The notes: generated by a model not told the origin, from the sequence alone. Shown: positions 1 to 13,060, numbered from the stretch's first letter. The stretch is 64,000 nucleotides of DNA from Tubiluchus corallicola (GCA_030141605.1 JAQGDQ010000006.1:846501-910500); one strand, 5' to 3'. Made by a program: numbers and translations.

Positions 1-368
1 ACATCAAACAATCACATTATCAAACATTTTAATCATACAAAAATCTGGCTATTACCACTTTGCTCTGTTACCATTACTCAAGTTGTACACAAAAAGCTTA
101 GTGAATTCTTCTGTGTAATTCTGTATAAGAGCAAAAATTATGGCAGCTGACATTAATTTTAGTGAGGAAGTTAATTAATCTTATACGATCGACTGGCCAA
201 AACCATTTGCGCTAAAAACATTTGGGTAATCAAAGTGTAATTTGAACAATTGTTTTCACCAATTAGTAAAGCCTGTATAGACAAGACAGCATAAACTGAA
301 ACTTTAAATTGCGCTACCAATAAACCTACCATTACGAAGAAACATCAAAAATAGCAATATCACAGTAC

Positions 369-3300
369 CGTGAGCAGTGACGATGTTTGCTTCTTTTGCA
401 ATAACCTTACTTCCAGCAAAATTCATGGAGCTACTGAGACCTGTGTTGAGCCATAGCGTCTCATCGTCATAATATGCTATTAAGTTAAAAAAATTGATGA
501 GAATTACCACATCAAAATGATATCAAAATGATAAATAGCCACCTATGCTCAAAGTAAGTGCGCTGAAGTAATAACGGCTAGCAATATACTACGTGAAATT
601 AAGTCAAATAATAAAAGTGACTAAAATTCTAAACAATAATAAATGCTGCAGTGTTTAGTAAAATAATTACTTGTAACGTAATTATTATTTTGGTCTAACA
701 CAAATATAATACTATGAAATGCAATGAAATTATCAAATAAGAAAGTTGCACAAACATTAAACTTGACCATTAAGAAAGTAACTATAAGATTACGATAACA
801 TACCTTGCGTACAAATGCCTCCCACTGAGCCCCGACGAGGGGAGCCGACGTAGGCAAGACCAAGAACCCCTCCGTCAAATTTCTGATGGGTGAAAAGATG
901 AGCCAAACAGTAGCTTCTGTAAGTACCTTTGCTAAAATGCTAAGTTAAAACATGATTAAAAAATTAATTGTGTTACAACTTACAATCATATCAGATGTTC
1001 TACAAAACATTAAGTTTGATGGAAATTATGATAGTTTCATGCACTGGGATATAGCCTATAGCCCTATACTACCAAACCTCACTGAGCTGATTTTAACTTT
1101 CTGGTAACGGCAATGATCCTTATGTGAATCTGTCTCACATAGGCATCAGATTACAAATGGAATATAAAAAGTAGGCAGTCATTTGACAAAATGATTGATT
1201 TTAAACGACCTTCAAAGGCCCTAAAAACACAGAAACTGCCTTTCACAATGATGTAAAAGTTGCACAGACATCTTGACACACCTGTTCCCCAGTTCAATCC
1301 AGTGAGCTATTTTTAAAGTTTGCAGTTCTACGTTTTTGCTAATACAAATCCACAGCACACGGAATTTCAAAATATGCACTATAGATCAGAATTTACGAAA
1401 GCTGTTTCAAGGCAACACAATAAGCGAACAAACTAACCTGCATTTCTTGAAACAGAATTAACTTGGAGAGCCCTACCGCCCTTATGAAATGAAAGTGTTT
1501 TATTTGCAGCATTCATACAATCTATTATAAATGGTGATGAAAACTACTTGTCAATAATCAATTCGACAAAAGCGACAGTTGCTATAAGAGTAGAACAAGT
1601 GTATTGTTGTTTACCTCAAAAACTTGGTATAACATAAATAATGCAGTAATGCTCTGCAGGAACTCAATCAGATCCACAAAAATGTGGCAATGTTAGATTA
1701 GTACTGAATTTTAATGAATTGTTAACAAAGATCTTGACATAGTAGCTGAAAATCCAGTTCCACTTGACAACTATATATAAAATTCCTTGCTAATGAAGCA
1801 AATGCTAAATACGAGTACACACCCTTAACAAATCTTCGACATTCCACGATGTAGGTGTCTCCATGTTATAATGTAGCTCTCTAAGTTTAAGGTTTTGCTG
1901 TGCTTCTGTATGCACTAGCATCTCTTTGATTATGAATGACATGTTAGTTATCCCACCCTCCCATTCAGTATGCTGATAGATTTGATTCACTACTTGAATT
2001 AGATTAATCTGCAAAAAACCAGATGTTTTATTATGTCCACTTGCAATGTTTTTAAGCATAAAAACATTTTCCAACATTTAAACAGGTTCTTGGTGGTACA
2101 GAATTTCAATAATGTTTTAAATAATAGTTTTGTGCTTTTACCTAATATTTCGATATAATTGCAGAAGTAGACACTGAAGAGCTCGTCTGAAAAGTCTTTT
2201 AATTTAATTACTGTATTACTGCATATACATATGCACTGTGCAATAAATGCTGAAACTTTACCATCATGGTCTTATATTATTTAAAGCATAATTTCCATTT
2301 ATGTGTAAAAACATTTTGTTTACTCAAAATTTCAATGCAAATTAAAATTACAAAATCTACATCATACCAAGTAGTTTATTGTATTATGGACACTTCCTTG
2401 CCCCATTTCGCCATGGAATTTATGATCAGCTACCAGCAAAAGAGAACAACGATTTTTCTCGCCTTCGTCTGCCTGCCGCTTTATTCGCCCATGTTTGTGT
2501 TTGGCACCATTAAGATGAATCTCATGTGCATGATTACTCTCCACATCATTGTAATCACTATCATCTTCATCATCAATGACATGGCCACCGCTTGGTGGTC
2601 TCACATAGCCGCAAAAACTAAAATGTAGATCATACTCAAATGTACCCAAATGTTCACTGTGTGTGTGTGTGTGCATGTGTGCGTGCGTGTGGCTTTCAGT
2701 TAGACTAAATGCAAACATAAATGATCATCAAATCAAGTGCCTGTACAGGCCTGTAAGTTCAACAAAACATGTAAACCCTGGCATATTAAGAGGGGTGCGA
2801 AAGTGGCGGTTCGTGTATTGGTACTGTGAAACTGCAGCACCTCCTATTTTCACTCAATATTATCGAGAATGTTCAATATAATAAGTCTTCTTTCTTTAGT
2901 TCTGTCTTTATACTTGTACAAAACCAGAGCACATGAGGGTAGTAGTGTTTGCTTCACAATATAGCACAGTGCGCTCCAGCAATGAGGTGTTTGACTATTG
3001 TATGCATGCGGTCATGCGCACATGTCTGGCCCCAAGTAGAGAAAGTACTGTCGCTCACACAGTTTGTTGTCAATTGTCACGTGCTTACTGTGAATGGATC
3101 AAGCTTGAACTGTGACAATTTAGGCTATCAGTAAGCAAAAATGTTTTTTGTATATAATTTTATCAAGTTTATGTATGAACTGTCATAGGTTTGCTTGTTA
3201 AAAATTACAATTACAAATTACAACATCAAAATTACACGTTTGTTTTGTTTTACAAAGTATTAAAACAATGGCTAAAGGTTTTCCGAAGCAGCAGCCCTGC

Positions 3301-6300
3301 TGATTTTAGCTACGAGCCACCATTGAGTGCAAATGGAACGCCAAAAATGTGAATGGAGTGACCTTTTGGTCGGTGCTACCCTTAAATGCTTTGGACTCAC
3401 AAGAAATAAGAATTGATTATCTTTCTGATGACAGATGACAGCAGGGCAGTAAATGCATAAAGTTTATGTTGCCAAGTAGCTGAATTTCAAAATTAAACTT
3501 GCTATGAACCTAAAAAACTTCTAACTTGTTTAGCAAATGACATGTATACAAATCTAAGAAATAAGAAACGCAAACTGAGCATTTAAATATGAGAGTTTAG
3601 CTAAGTTTTAATAACAGTGATTTCCTATTTTCCTTATGTAAGTTTGTCATTACCATCATAGTACATGTTCTATGTTAGCGGACTATATCTTTGCAAATAT
3701 GTGGAGACATGGAGTACCGCATACATGGTGGTGCGGCCTATACTATAGTACTAATAGCAGACTAGTAGTATTAGGCCTGAAGACTAACGAAATATGTACA
3801 TACCAAGGACTACTATACAACAGGACATGCACGCTTAGATCTCTGATTCGGCTAGCGGAGGCGATCAATACTTGCATGAACGTAATCTATAAATAGTGCT
3901 CAGCAGCATGTCTAACAAGTGTGGTGTTGTGAAATGCAAAGGTAACTGTAACTGTGACACGGAGAACAAGTGTCGTGTGTTCAGACTGCCAAGAGATCAT
4001 GTAGAAAAACAGAAATGGCTAAGTGTTCTTCCCCCACGCGAAGGCTTTGTTGTTGATCCAACAAAATTTTTCATTTGCGAAAAGCATTGGCCATCGGATA
4101 CTCAAATGGTCAAAATTCCAGGTGGTCACACCAGGCCAGTGGATCCACCCAGTATTTTCAATGTTCCAACATCATGCTTGCCCACTCCAAAGCCACCACC
4201 TCGCCCTCCAAATACTGAGGACCAGCAGCTGAATTATTTCTTTAAAAAGGATAAAATAACTTCTCTCAATGAATTCACTCCTGAGAAAGACCTGCATAAG
4301 ACGTATCAGAACCTCATTATATCTCGCACACAAGACAAATTTGTGTGCATGTTCATGGAAGAGGACCACAGTCAATGTTATATGTCAATTATTGTTCACA
4401 ATAAGCCTACTTTGTGTTCCCCTCTTACTCTGTATGCTTTCAAAAACGGGATCAGTGTGCCATTAAGTAAAATCCTCAGTCCAAACAATGGGCTGTCCTC
4501 TTACTCACAATTTTTTGCAGTTGTGAATTCTGTTGTCAACCACATTCATCATGTTGATGATATTGTCAACAAAGTGACAAAGTCTCTTGAACTTGAACTA
4601 GCTCAAAATCGAGAACAATCTCCTAGTGTTAATGCTAAAGCCAAGAAGCTCAAATTTCTAACACGACAGCTTCGACTATTATGTGATAAGACTTTCACAG
4701 TGTCTGATTATTGCTTTGCAATACAGTCATTTCCCCATTGCAATTACGAACAACTGCGTGACTTTTTAGTGTTACCCAGCAAAAGAAAGCTGCAGTCAGT
4801 TATTTCATGGACAGATATTGACAAGGTGCTAGGTAAAACATTTCAGAAAGTGAAAAGCTCTGAGCAGAAACACTGTATGCTATTGGTGGATAAAGTGAAA
4901 ATACGCCCAACAGTGGCTTTTTCAGGGGGTGTGCTAAATGGCATGGCAAAAAATGAGCCAGACAGTAAAGCTACATCAATGCTATGTGTGATGGCTAAAT
5001 GTCTACATGGTGGCCCCAGCGTGATGATATCAGTGACCCCCGTTCACAAGCTGACTGCTGCATATCAATTCTCTGTCGTGAAGGAGGCTGCTACAGTGGT
5101 TGAGAATTCAGGAGGAACTGTTTTAGGGTCCATGACGGACAACCACAAGATCAACCAACAATACTGCAAATTGTTTACCAGATGCACAGACTGGGAGGCT
5201 GAACATCCCCTGGAAAATACACGAGTGTGGTTCCTGTTGTATGATACCGTCCACATTCTGAAATGTATCAGGAACAACTGGATCAGAGATTATCGTTTGA
5301 AAAGAAAACTGTTGGCTCATTTGCTGAAGTAAAAAGTCTTTACAACGCTGAGAAAGACAATGTGCTGAAGTCAACACCTTTGACATATTCTGCAGTCTTC
5401 CCATCGAAACTCCAGCTCCAGAATGTGCAACATGTCCTGAGGGTGTTCAACGATCGTGTCGTTGCATCGCTGAGACTTCGAGGAGCCCAGGACACTGCAG
5501 AATTCATTCAGCAAGTACTACGCTGGTGGAATGTGGTAAATGTTTCTGCCAGAGGTCAAGACACGAGGATGAGAGACCCTGATCGATCTGTTCAACAAGA
5601 TACATCTGATACTCTTCAGTCGTTGTTGACTCTGTTTAAGCAAACCGAATCAGGACACGGACCAAATAGAATTGAATGCCTGACACATGATACGCGAAAA
5701 GCTTTGATTCAGACCACGGAGGGACTCCTCGCTATCTGTAGGCACTTGTTTTCTGTTGGATTTCACTACGTATTATTGCGTGAACTTCAGAGTGACAGAA
5801 TAGAGGGTGAGTTCTCAGTTTACGGGCAGTCAAGGGGGGCCAATGCATTCATGCAAGCTGGAGATGTCTGTTCAGCATTCAAGCGGAGACTGGCGCGTTT
5901 TTCTGCATCATTCCTGGAGTTTGTGGACACAGACACATCATCCGAAATCCAGTTGCACACATGCAATGGGATTGATTTCAAGGATGCCAAAATTATGGAG
6001 ATTTGTGTTGACGAGACTCTTTCCAAAACTGAACTGAACGCGTGTGCATATGTCGCAGGTTGGTTGGATAAGTGCCAAAATGACATTTCTTTTCCTGAGG
6101 ATGAGCCTCTCCTTTCTGAGGAAATGAAAATGTTCATTGAAGAAGTGTCTAGGGGAGGTCTTACAGTGCCCCACACATTCACGTTCGAATTCGTAACAAC
6201 TGGCTTGTGTTTTGTGAAGAAGTCAACTCACACAGTCTGCTGCCGCAACAAGCTCATGAACATCCTCTCCATAATCAATGCCTACTTTGATTTTGGAGAG

Positions 6301-9300
6301 TTTTCAAGAACTGCTCTGAGACGCCTGGCGAATGTACTGCTGCATGGACTACACAATTTGGAGAAGGATCACCAGCAGAACTCAGCCCTTTACCAGACCT
6401 CCATTAAGAAGAATCGACTAGCCGACTAATTGTAGCAAACATCTCTGCAAAATAGTGAGTGCAATAATTTCATGTATTCTAATTTACACAGAGCAACCTA
6501 TGAATGAGTTTATATAGTCCTGACAAAATGGTGTAATCTGTTTATTCTCTATAGAAAGTGACAGGTAATCTTCGGGACACAATGAGTTGCAGATATGGTG
6601 TGTTTTTTTTTGGGAGGGGGGGATATTATAGGTACCACTGTTTTTAAATTACTAGATGAATGAGAAATATGTTCTATGTGTATTGTGGCATGCTATATGT
6701 CACCATGGGGGGTAAATATGTCCAAATTATTAGCACTAAATGTTAAAAATTAATCGCCTCCGCTAGCCGAATCAGAGATCTGACCGTGCACGTCCTGTTG
6801 TATAGTAGTCCTTGGTACATACACAAATATTACAAACAAGATAAACGGTGAATATTTAGTGAACCATTTTAATGACAAATAAAGAATTTATATATATATA
6901 TATATATATATATATGAATGGCAGTATCAGAAATATATGCACGTGGTGTATTTTTAAAACTACCGATCTTATTTCATAACAAATTAGTAAAATGATACTA
7001 AAACTATGACCAAAACAGTGCCTTGAAAGTCCAAAATTCATTTCAATCAGTATTGTAAATGTATAAGCCTATAAATTTTGAAAATACTACTAATAATGAT
7101 GATGATAATAATGATAATGATAATAATAACAGAATTGTAAAACAACCAATCATCGAGCATGTGCGTGGGAAGTGGCGCAAAAGCATTCACTTGCAAAGGG
7201 GCACCAAAAAGTCTTAATACACCACTCATCTAAACAAACAGAAATTATGGTAGCCAGGGGGCTCACTTTCCCTACCACTTCTACAATGCTTTCATTCACA
7301 CACTCAGTCACCAAAATTGCTATTAACTTTCAGTACTACACCACTGGTTTCACAAATTAAATGACATTATCTGAACATCAGCAAAAATGTGTTTTTCACA
7401 CAACCTGCCAGCATGCATTTTTTAAAAAAATGATTTTATCGGTCTTAAAAAGCAATTAAGCAAAGAGCATAACTCAAACGACATAACAGATCAGATAATC
7501 ACCTTTCTAAAGTTTTATTTTGATCACTATACTGATTTCGAACATCCGATCCCCTGTACATAATCATGGTACCATTTTCAGCTAATGTATCATGTCTCCA
7601 CATAGGCTAAAAAGAAAATTTACATGAACAGTATAGAAAAAGCACAGAAAACTGCTGTATCAAGCTTTTTATTTAACGAAAAAGAAAACTTTTTTAAACA
7701 GGATCACCAGTAACGAATTTCTGTTTATCTACAACAAAATGTTCTGACCTCAATATAGTACGAGTCGTCAGTTGTTGAAATCGTAGCTGTCAATAAACTT
7801 GTATGATCTAAATGTGCCTGGACAGAAGACAGCCTTTCACCTGCAGACATAAACAAGTAGATAACACAAAAGGCATAAAAAAGCATGAACTGTGATGCAC
7901 ATCATAACAGTAAGATAATTATGCATAGAAAATTAGACAATGCACCAGTCACATTGACGAACGTTTATAAAAGTTTTTAAATACAAAAATACAGGGGGTA
8001 CAAAAACAACAAGTAACAGTACAGAACAATTTATTACATCAAAGTATTGCTGAAACAGTAGAGAATGTGTCAAGCTTTCAAGATTTTCGGGTAAGCCTTA
8101 ACACACTTCACAAAATTTTGAGGGATATGACTGAAGGATTCTAAGATCCTTCAACACTTGCTGCAGATGTCTTTCAAGCTCGTCTGCTGAGTACCAATCA
8201 GTGGCACATTCTTTTGCCGTCGTGACATACCACTCTGTTTTTCAGAATAGCTTCAATGTGTTCGGCTCTGCTGAAGTCCAGTGAATATTTATGCCTTTTG
8301 TTCAGTCAATAAAAATTAATCCCAATTTTTTCAGGTCACTGATCTGGTGAATCTCTTCAATACTCAGGTTATGCGACTTCCACACTAAATATCGAGAGCA
8401 TGATAGATTCTCTATTGTATTAGCCTTATTTTGATAAAATAAAAAGTTCCGTGCTATTACTCAATGTCTTTAGCCCCATAGAAAAAGGTTATGTATCACC
8501 CTGTAAATCAATAATGTAAAATAATAATACATTTGCGCTATTAGCACTATATGCACACTTTGATTAGTAAACAGTTATTCAGTAAACTAAACTAAAACGT
8601 ACCAAAAACATGTCCAGAATAAAAATTTTCTGGGTCAACATAAACTGGCTGCTTTTTTCCACGTCCATCAACTGCAAATGCCTTAAAATGCTGAGAAAGT
8701 AGACCAACTGTAGGCTGCAGATACAATCTAAAATTCCTTAGTATTAAAAAAACAAGTTTTTAAATTAACAGAAATACACTTAATTAAATACATTTTTAGG
8801 TAATGCACAAGCCCTGGACATCAGCATCAAATTTTAGAAAGAAACTGTGGAGAGGTAGCACTTCAAAAATTTTGTGGGGTTACCCCCAAAAGTACCCCCT
8901 GAAGGACGAAAGTGGAGAAAAGTCTCTGTTACTGTGTTGATAGTTCCCCAGTGTACATACCTAACAGTTCAGCTCTTCAGCTTATCGTTCATTAGTCATT
9001 CTGAAGCCATAGCACTTTTTGGAATTTAAGGGGTTACCACTTCTAAACCCTCTATGAGGGAATTTGCAAAATTCAGGCTCTATCAAAACCTTGATAGAAA
9101 AGCCTTAGCTTTATGAAACTTTATCATTTTTTACCAAATACATACAACAAGAATTAGCACAAAGACAACAATACGGGTAAGTACTACGCACTGAACCTAC
9201 ATCCAGTTTAAAAAAAACACAACAATACATATGCATTCATACGTATTTTACTTTTTACTAGTTTTAAGCATTTTCCTATTTTCCACAATGATTCTGTAAG

Positions 9301-11005
9301 TAAGCCACACAATTCTTAGCAAAATTAACAAAACAATCGTTTGAGCGATTTTAAATGAGTGAAAGTGACTTACATTTATGAAAATCATTCACCATGACCT
9401 ATATTCACCAAAGAACAAAGGGAAATTTGATGTACAAACTAAGACAAATAAGAAAAAATATAGCTTTTTTTAGTAAAATATTATACACACCTTCCCAAAG
9501 CTTTAAATTTGAGCTCTTTTATGTGATCAGCTTTGCCTCTGGTTCCTCGCTTTTCTATGTTGTGATGTATAGATGAAGCGTGAAGAGTTTCATAATGGTC
9601 TAAGACATCAAGAATACCTAAAAGTAATAAATTAGAGAAATTTTGAAGATGAGAGAGCAGCTGGTGCAACTGCTTTTACTTCGGTCCCCACTAGAAAAAA
9701 GTTCATACACACAAAATGACTGGGTAACAAATGCATGCGGTCAATGTAGTGTGATAATGCGTACAGACATTTCCCTTGTGCTTGTTTACTGTAACTGAAT
9801 GTTCAAATTAAGTAGTTGCTGCGGCACACAATAAAATTGCAATTTTCATAAATTATTCAGACTTAACACTGTTGGAGATAATAATTGCTAGCAAAATACT
9901 TTAGTGTATTTAATACAGCCTCAGGCAAGAAAGCATGTGTGATAACAACTCATGATTAAATAACATGGCATAAAAAAACTTAGCACTTATTTTTGTACAA
10001 GTGAATGACTCAGAAATATTTCTGAATTTTGCTTTTATTCATTACATATTTATTTTTTAATGTCATGAATCAATTAAAAATTGTTTTATATCACTTTTTT
10101 TGTTTTTATTTATTTTTCTCTACCAAATGGATATTAGAAATTGTAATTAGTAATTTTTATATGTTATAAGTTCTTACAATGGTAGTGTAAGCCATCCAGT
10201 GCCAGAGTAGCATAATTTTAATATCTCTTAGTTCAGCAAATTTACGTGCTATTGCTAAACATGTTAGACACTGAGAAATGCTACTGCAGAAGTGTCGGAT
10301 GTTTAAGGTGAAAATTTTAGTTCCGGTGTCGGGATTTTAAGACAAAAGTTTAGTTGCGCAGCCGGATTTCTGCACTGTTTATTATTATAACTTTTAAGTT
10401 TAGCGCATTTCTTCCAAGCGCTTTGTCTGATTCAAGAAGTATAGCTATTAATATTTATATGTTCATCGATGGTAATTCCAAGCACTTTCATGTTATTAAC
10501 ATCAAAACGTAATTTTGGCAAGTTAGAATTTTGACAACTGAGCTAATTCATAGCAGTCGTTAGCAGTATTTACCTGGTGCTGGAGATGGAGGCAGATTTT
10601 GAACTGTAAATTAAACAAAATAGAACCTATTGTTTTTGAAAATGATCAAAATTCCAACTTGCCAAAATTATGTTTTCTTAAGAAAGAGATCAATTACGTT
10701 AATAACACGAAACTTCTAGTTCTACACTGACGTAAAAAATTAACTCATTCACATTTTATAAAGTAATAAACTAATAAATTTTAGTCGGCACCACAAACTA
10801 GTAAGAACCTAACAGCAATTAAACAAATTATATTAAACCTGACTAATAATAATACATATTTGTTCCATTTGATAATATTATAGACTACTACTAGTACTAA
10901 ACTTCATAAATTAGACTCACCACTGACACCAGCAACGCTAATCCGAATGTTTAAGAAAATTAATATCATTCCCAATGAGCACAAAAAATTACTACAAGAG
11001 AACAT
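369..11005 (-). CDS. ADAM17: ADAM17/TACE-like metalloprotease, 5' part (gene continues beyond the left window edge)
   Basis: Nine exons read on the minus strand: 11005-10921, 9617-9491, 8736-8603, 7840-7749, 7606-7503, 2617-2368, 2008-1823, 939-804, 476-369. All junctions are GT-AG and phases agree throughout, giving 407 full codons. Order: a hydrophobic signal peptide from MFSCSN; the ADAM10/17-type prodomain ([10 protein letters not shown], then YSGHVFG); a cysteine switch CGY at residues 183-185; a furin-type site RIKR at 225-228; then the catalytic domain ([28 protein letters not shown]). The last codon present is His407, the first His of the HExxH zinc motif. The exon ends with one further base, so the following Glu is split by an intron. 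KEANIVTAH and the HYNM stretch fit ADAM17 better than ADAM10. The family sheds ectodomains of cytokines and growth factors at the cell surface. Disintegrin, transmembrane and cytoplasmic parts lie outside the window. The start is the ATG at 11005; an upstream in-frame ATG at 11086 is a weaker choice because it would push the hydrophobic core away from the N-terminus. Confidence 0.93.
2659..2692. repeat. (GT)n microsatellite
   Basis: A run of GT dinucleotides that decays into GCGT units. It lies in intron 5 of the ADAM17-like gene, about 40 bp upstream (in gene direction) of the cysteine-switch exon. Seen directly. Confidence 0.9.
3796..3865 (+). repeat. Left terminal inverted repeat of the P-like element
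   Basis: Begins GTACATACCAAGGACTAC and ends GCTAGCGGAGGCGAT. It matches the reverse complement of 6753-6822 over 70 bp. It is far longer than the 31-bp terminal repeats known from the Drosophila P element. Confidence 0.88.
3888..3895 (+). promoter_or_regulatory. TATA-like motif just before the transposase ATG
   Basis: The octamer TATAAATA ends 12 nt before the ATG at 3908. In an ordinary promoter the start site would then fall at or after that ATG, so this may be chance, or a downstream ATG may be used. Seen directly; function not established. Confidence 0.25.
3908..6429 (+). pseudogene. THAP/P-element transposase, broken by one frameshift
   Basis: The first reading frame runs 3908-5332, the second 5263-6429; the switch falls near 5283-5305. 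Upstream of 3908 the frame opens only with GTG, so the ATG at 3908 is the likely start. The N-terminus fits a THAP zinc finger: C5, C10, then C57-x2-H60, with P28, W37 and a PSIF box. The core has the P-transposase signatures LLVDKVKI (Asp328), MTDNHKIN (Asp411) and [14 protein letters not shown] (446-449 region). The second frame continues with [19 protein letters not shown], later ACAYVAGWL, and ends [17 protein letters not shown]. The protein would bind the element's ends and carry out cut-and-paste transposition with an RNase H-like fold. The frames differ by a one-base loss. No other stop interrupts either frame, so the inactivation is recent, or it is a sequence error or recoding. Confidence 0.85.
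6753..6822 (-). repeat. Right terminal inverted repeat of the P-like element
   Basis: Reverse-complement partner of 3796-3865. The best conserved part is about 30 bp at the inner edge (AGATCTCTGATTCGGCTAGC). Confidence 0.88.
6889..6915. repeat. (TA)n microsatellite
   Basis: About 13 TA units in intron 5 of the ADAM17-like gene, roughly 65 bp outside the right end of the P-like element. Confidence 0.9.
7090..7130. repeat. Imperfect ATG/ATA trinucleotide repeat
   Basis: Mixed TAA, TGA and TGATAA units, a simple-sequence tract in intron 5 of the ADAM17-like gene. Confidence 0.8.
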
Positions 11006-12080
11006 TTTAACTCGCACAAATATCACAAAAAATAAGCTAGGTACAAAACCGCAATTTTTACAAATATTCAGGGAACAGAAACACACGGCATTTCACATAC
11101 AAACTTTTTCCCAGTAACGCCATATTGCTCTACTAGTTACCGTTATGCACATTTCAAAAAATTTACGCATCTGATAAAAATGAGGCTCTTTTCACGACTT
11201 CACCAAAATTCAACGTGACTTTCTCAATATCTCATTATACAGTAGTACAGTATTACTGAACCAAGATTCATTTTAATGTTTTCACTACCTTGATGCTTTA
11301 AATGCCTCAAGCCGCAATGGTTTCTAAAATCAAGCAACAATTTGTGAAAGCATCCTTTCTTACGTGTGTTATGCCATCCTCCTTGCGCACCTGTTCATGT
11401 CATCAGTGCAAATATATCGAAATTTCATGCAGTGTACTTTCCTACCCTTATTCTTTAACCACAAACCATCAAGATATGGAGCAGGTTTTGAGCCAGAACA
11501 ATAAATGTTAGTTCAATTGAGACACTTCTGCCAAGTAACACTTAACTGATGCCATCAGTGTCATGAAGTTGCCTGCTAATATGGAAAGATCGCAAAATTT
11601 ATAAATATTTCAATTGCACTATGTATAATAACCACACTTAGCAACACGTTCTTGTATAATATTGAGTGGACATTGTTGGTTGATGCACAGGGTACGTTAA
11701 GCTCATAGACCTTTGCACTTCAGCTGTTTTGAGCTTTTGGAATTAGCAATTGAAGATGCAGTGCTAAAAAATCTAGATATTATTTTTAAATAGCCCTAAT
11801 AGTCATCGAAAATAAAATACAGAGGTTTGACCTATACATAAACTCATCTGGGTGGTGAACAGTTCAAAGCTCACACAGACCATCAATTATTGCAAGTGTA
11901 CTAGCATTCGATAAAATGTAGCCAAAGCGGGTTCGAAGACATTAATTTTAAAGATTGAGCTTCCAGTAGCCGCAGCGGGAGTTGTCACAATCATTAACAA
12001 TTCTATTTCTATACAAAATGAGTGTCAAGTGCTGTTGTCTTGTTGTTTTAGCAACTGAAAATACTTTTGTGGTACCTCAG
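11006..12080. other. Divergent intergenic segment upstream of the ADAM17-like gene
   Basis: The 5' UTR and promoter of the minus-strand ADAM17-like gene must lie here, but I see no clear TATA box or other core promoter element. ORFs are short and show no family signature. Otherwise nothing I can support. Confidence 0.5.
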
Positions 12081-13060
12081 ATTCTACAACTCCTAGCCTC
12101 TCATCATGTGTACAACAATAAGTCTTCATTCTTGGATTTGTTGATGCAGTGAAGAAAATGACATAAAATGACATAATAATTATTATGTCTACAGTAGATC
12201 TCGCTTCTCTTCCTCATAAATGCTATGGATTGGATATAAATTTTGATGTGCTTTAGCCCTAGGACTGATTGTGGCCTTTGCTGTATTGCCTCATGCCGCG
12301 ATGATGTGTGAGATGTGGGCACCACACAACTGATGCATATTTCAGATGTAATTTAACTAAAGATGTAATTATAAAAATATAGTAACTTAAGAAATTTAAA
12401 AGTTTTTGTTTTTAGTTTTTACCTTTTTGAAAACATGTTTGCCAAAAGAAAGATTGTTATCAACATACATTCCAAGTTCTTTTTTGTATGTACAGGTTTG
12501 ATTTCAAGTATGCTATTTCAATCTGGTATGTATTGTAGCTGGACTTCTCATTCTTATGGTTGTTTATATACAAAACATGACAATTTTATGGGGTGAACAT
12601 AATGTGGACAGCAATTGAAAAGATGGAAAATATCATTTTGAAGGATGTTGTGATCTTGGCAAAGTTCTGTAAAATCACTGTCATCTGTAAAGAGATGGAT
12701 TAGACAACAGCAGATTTCAAAAATGTTGTTAATGCAAAGGAACCACAATTATAATCAGAGCATTGATCACTGCATAACTCTAGTGTTTACATGCCTTAAA
12801 CAGAGCTTAATTAAACAGAGCATATTATGCTTCAGATTAAGAAACGTCCTTCCCATCTTAGTAGATTACCTTAACGTTCCTTAGTTTAGCCATAAGCCAG
12901 TTGCGTGGAATTCGTCAAATGCTTTGCATATATCTGTTATTACATCTACTACTAGGTTGTTATCCATAGATATATTGACCATTCGGTTATCGTGTCTAGT
13001 AAATTTGCTACATGGTTTTGTTTACTACTAGAATCGGGGCTTCTGCATTTAATATGCAGC
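12080..13060 (-). mobile_element. Decayed LINE (CR1/Jockey-like) reverse-transcriptase remnant
   Basis: Read on the minus strand, several frames in the correct order carry standard LINE reverse-transcriptase signatures. LLDTITEW and DICKAFDEF lie near 12.90-13.02 kb. The catalytic box as LFTDDS (usual form FADD) is near 12.67-12.70 kb. KELGMYVDNNLSFGKHVF lies at about 12.42-12.48 kb. A weakly preserved C-terminal stretch (SVLGLKHIK) follows near 12.25 kb. Stops and frame changes separate the blocks, so it is a pseudogene. Its 5' part is missing, as is usual for truncated LINE copies. Clade assignment is tentative. Confidence 0.72.

Larger units (their letters stand above)
3796..6822 (+). mobile_element. 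P-element/THAP9-like DNA transposon, 3027 bp
   Basis: Bounded by a 70-bp inverted repeat (3796-3865 and 6753-6822) with about five mismatches, enclosing a P-type transposase gene. The length is close to the canonical P element. P elements make 8-bp target duplications; here the flanks are cgaaatat (3788-3795) and acaaatat (6823-6830), 6 of 8 matching, so a mutated duplication is plausible but unproven. The element lies in intron 5 of the ADAM17-like gene, in the opposite orientation. The exact outer ends are inferred from where the inverted repeat stops. Confidence 0.82.

Noticed and set aside
2266-2628. Plus-strand 120-codon ORF
   Set aside because: Mirror of the ADAM17 cysteine-switch exon on the other strand; no protein signature of its own.
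3693-3700. GCAAATAT as an alternative left target duplication for the P-like element (matches CAAATAT on the right)
   Set aside because: The sequence inside it (3701 onward) does not invert-match the right end, while the 70-bp repeat starting at 3796 does.
3672-3896. Plus-strand ORF upstream of the P-like transposase
   Set aside because: It crosses the left inverted repeat and shows no domain; it is a chance frame.
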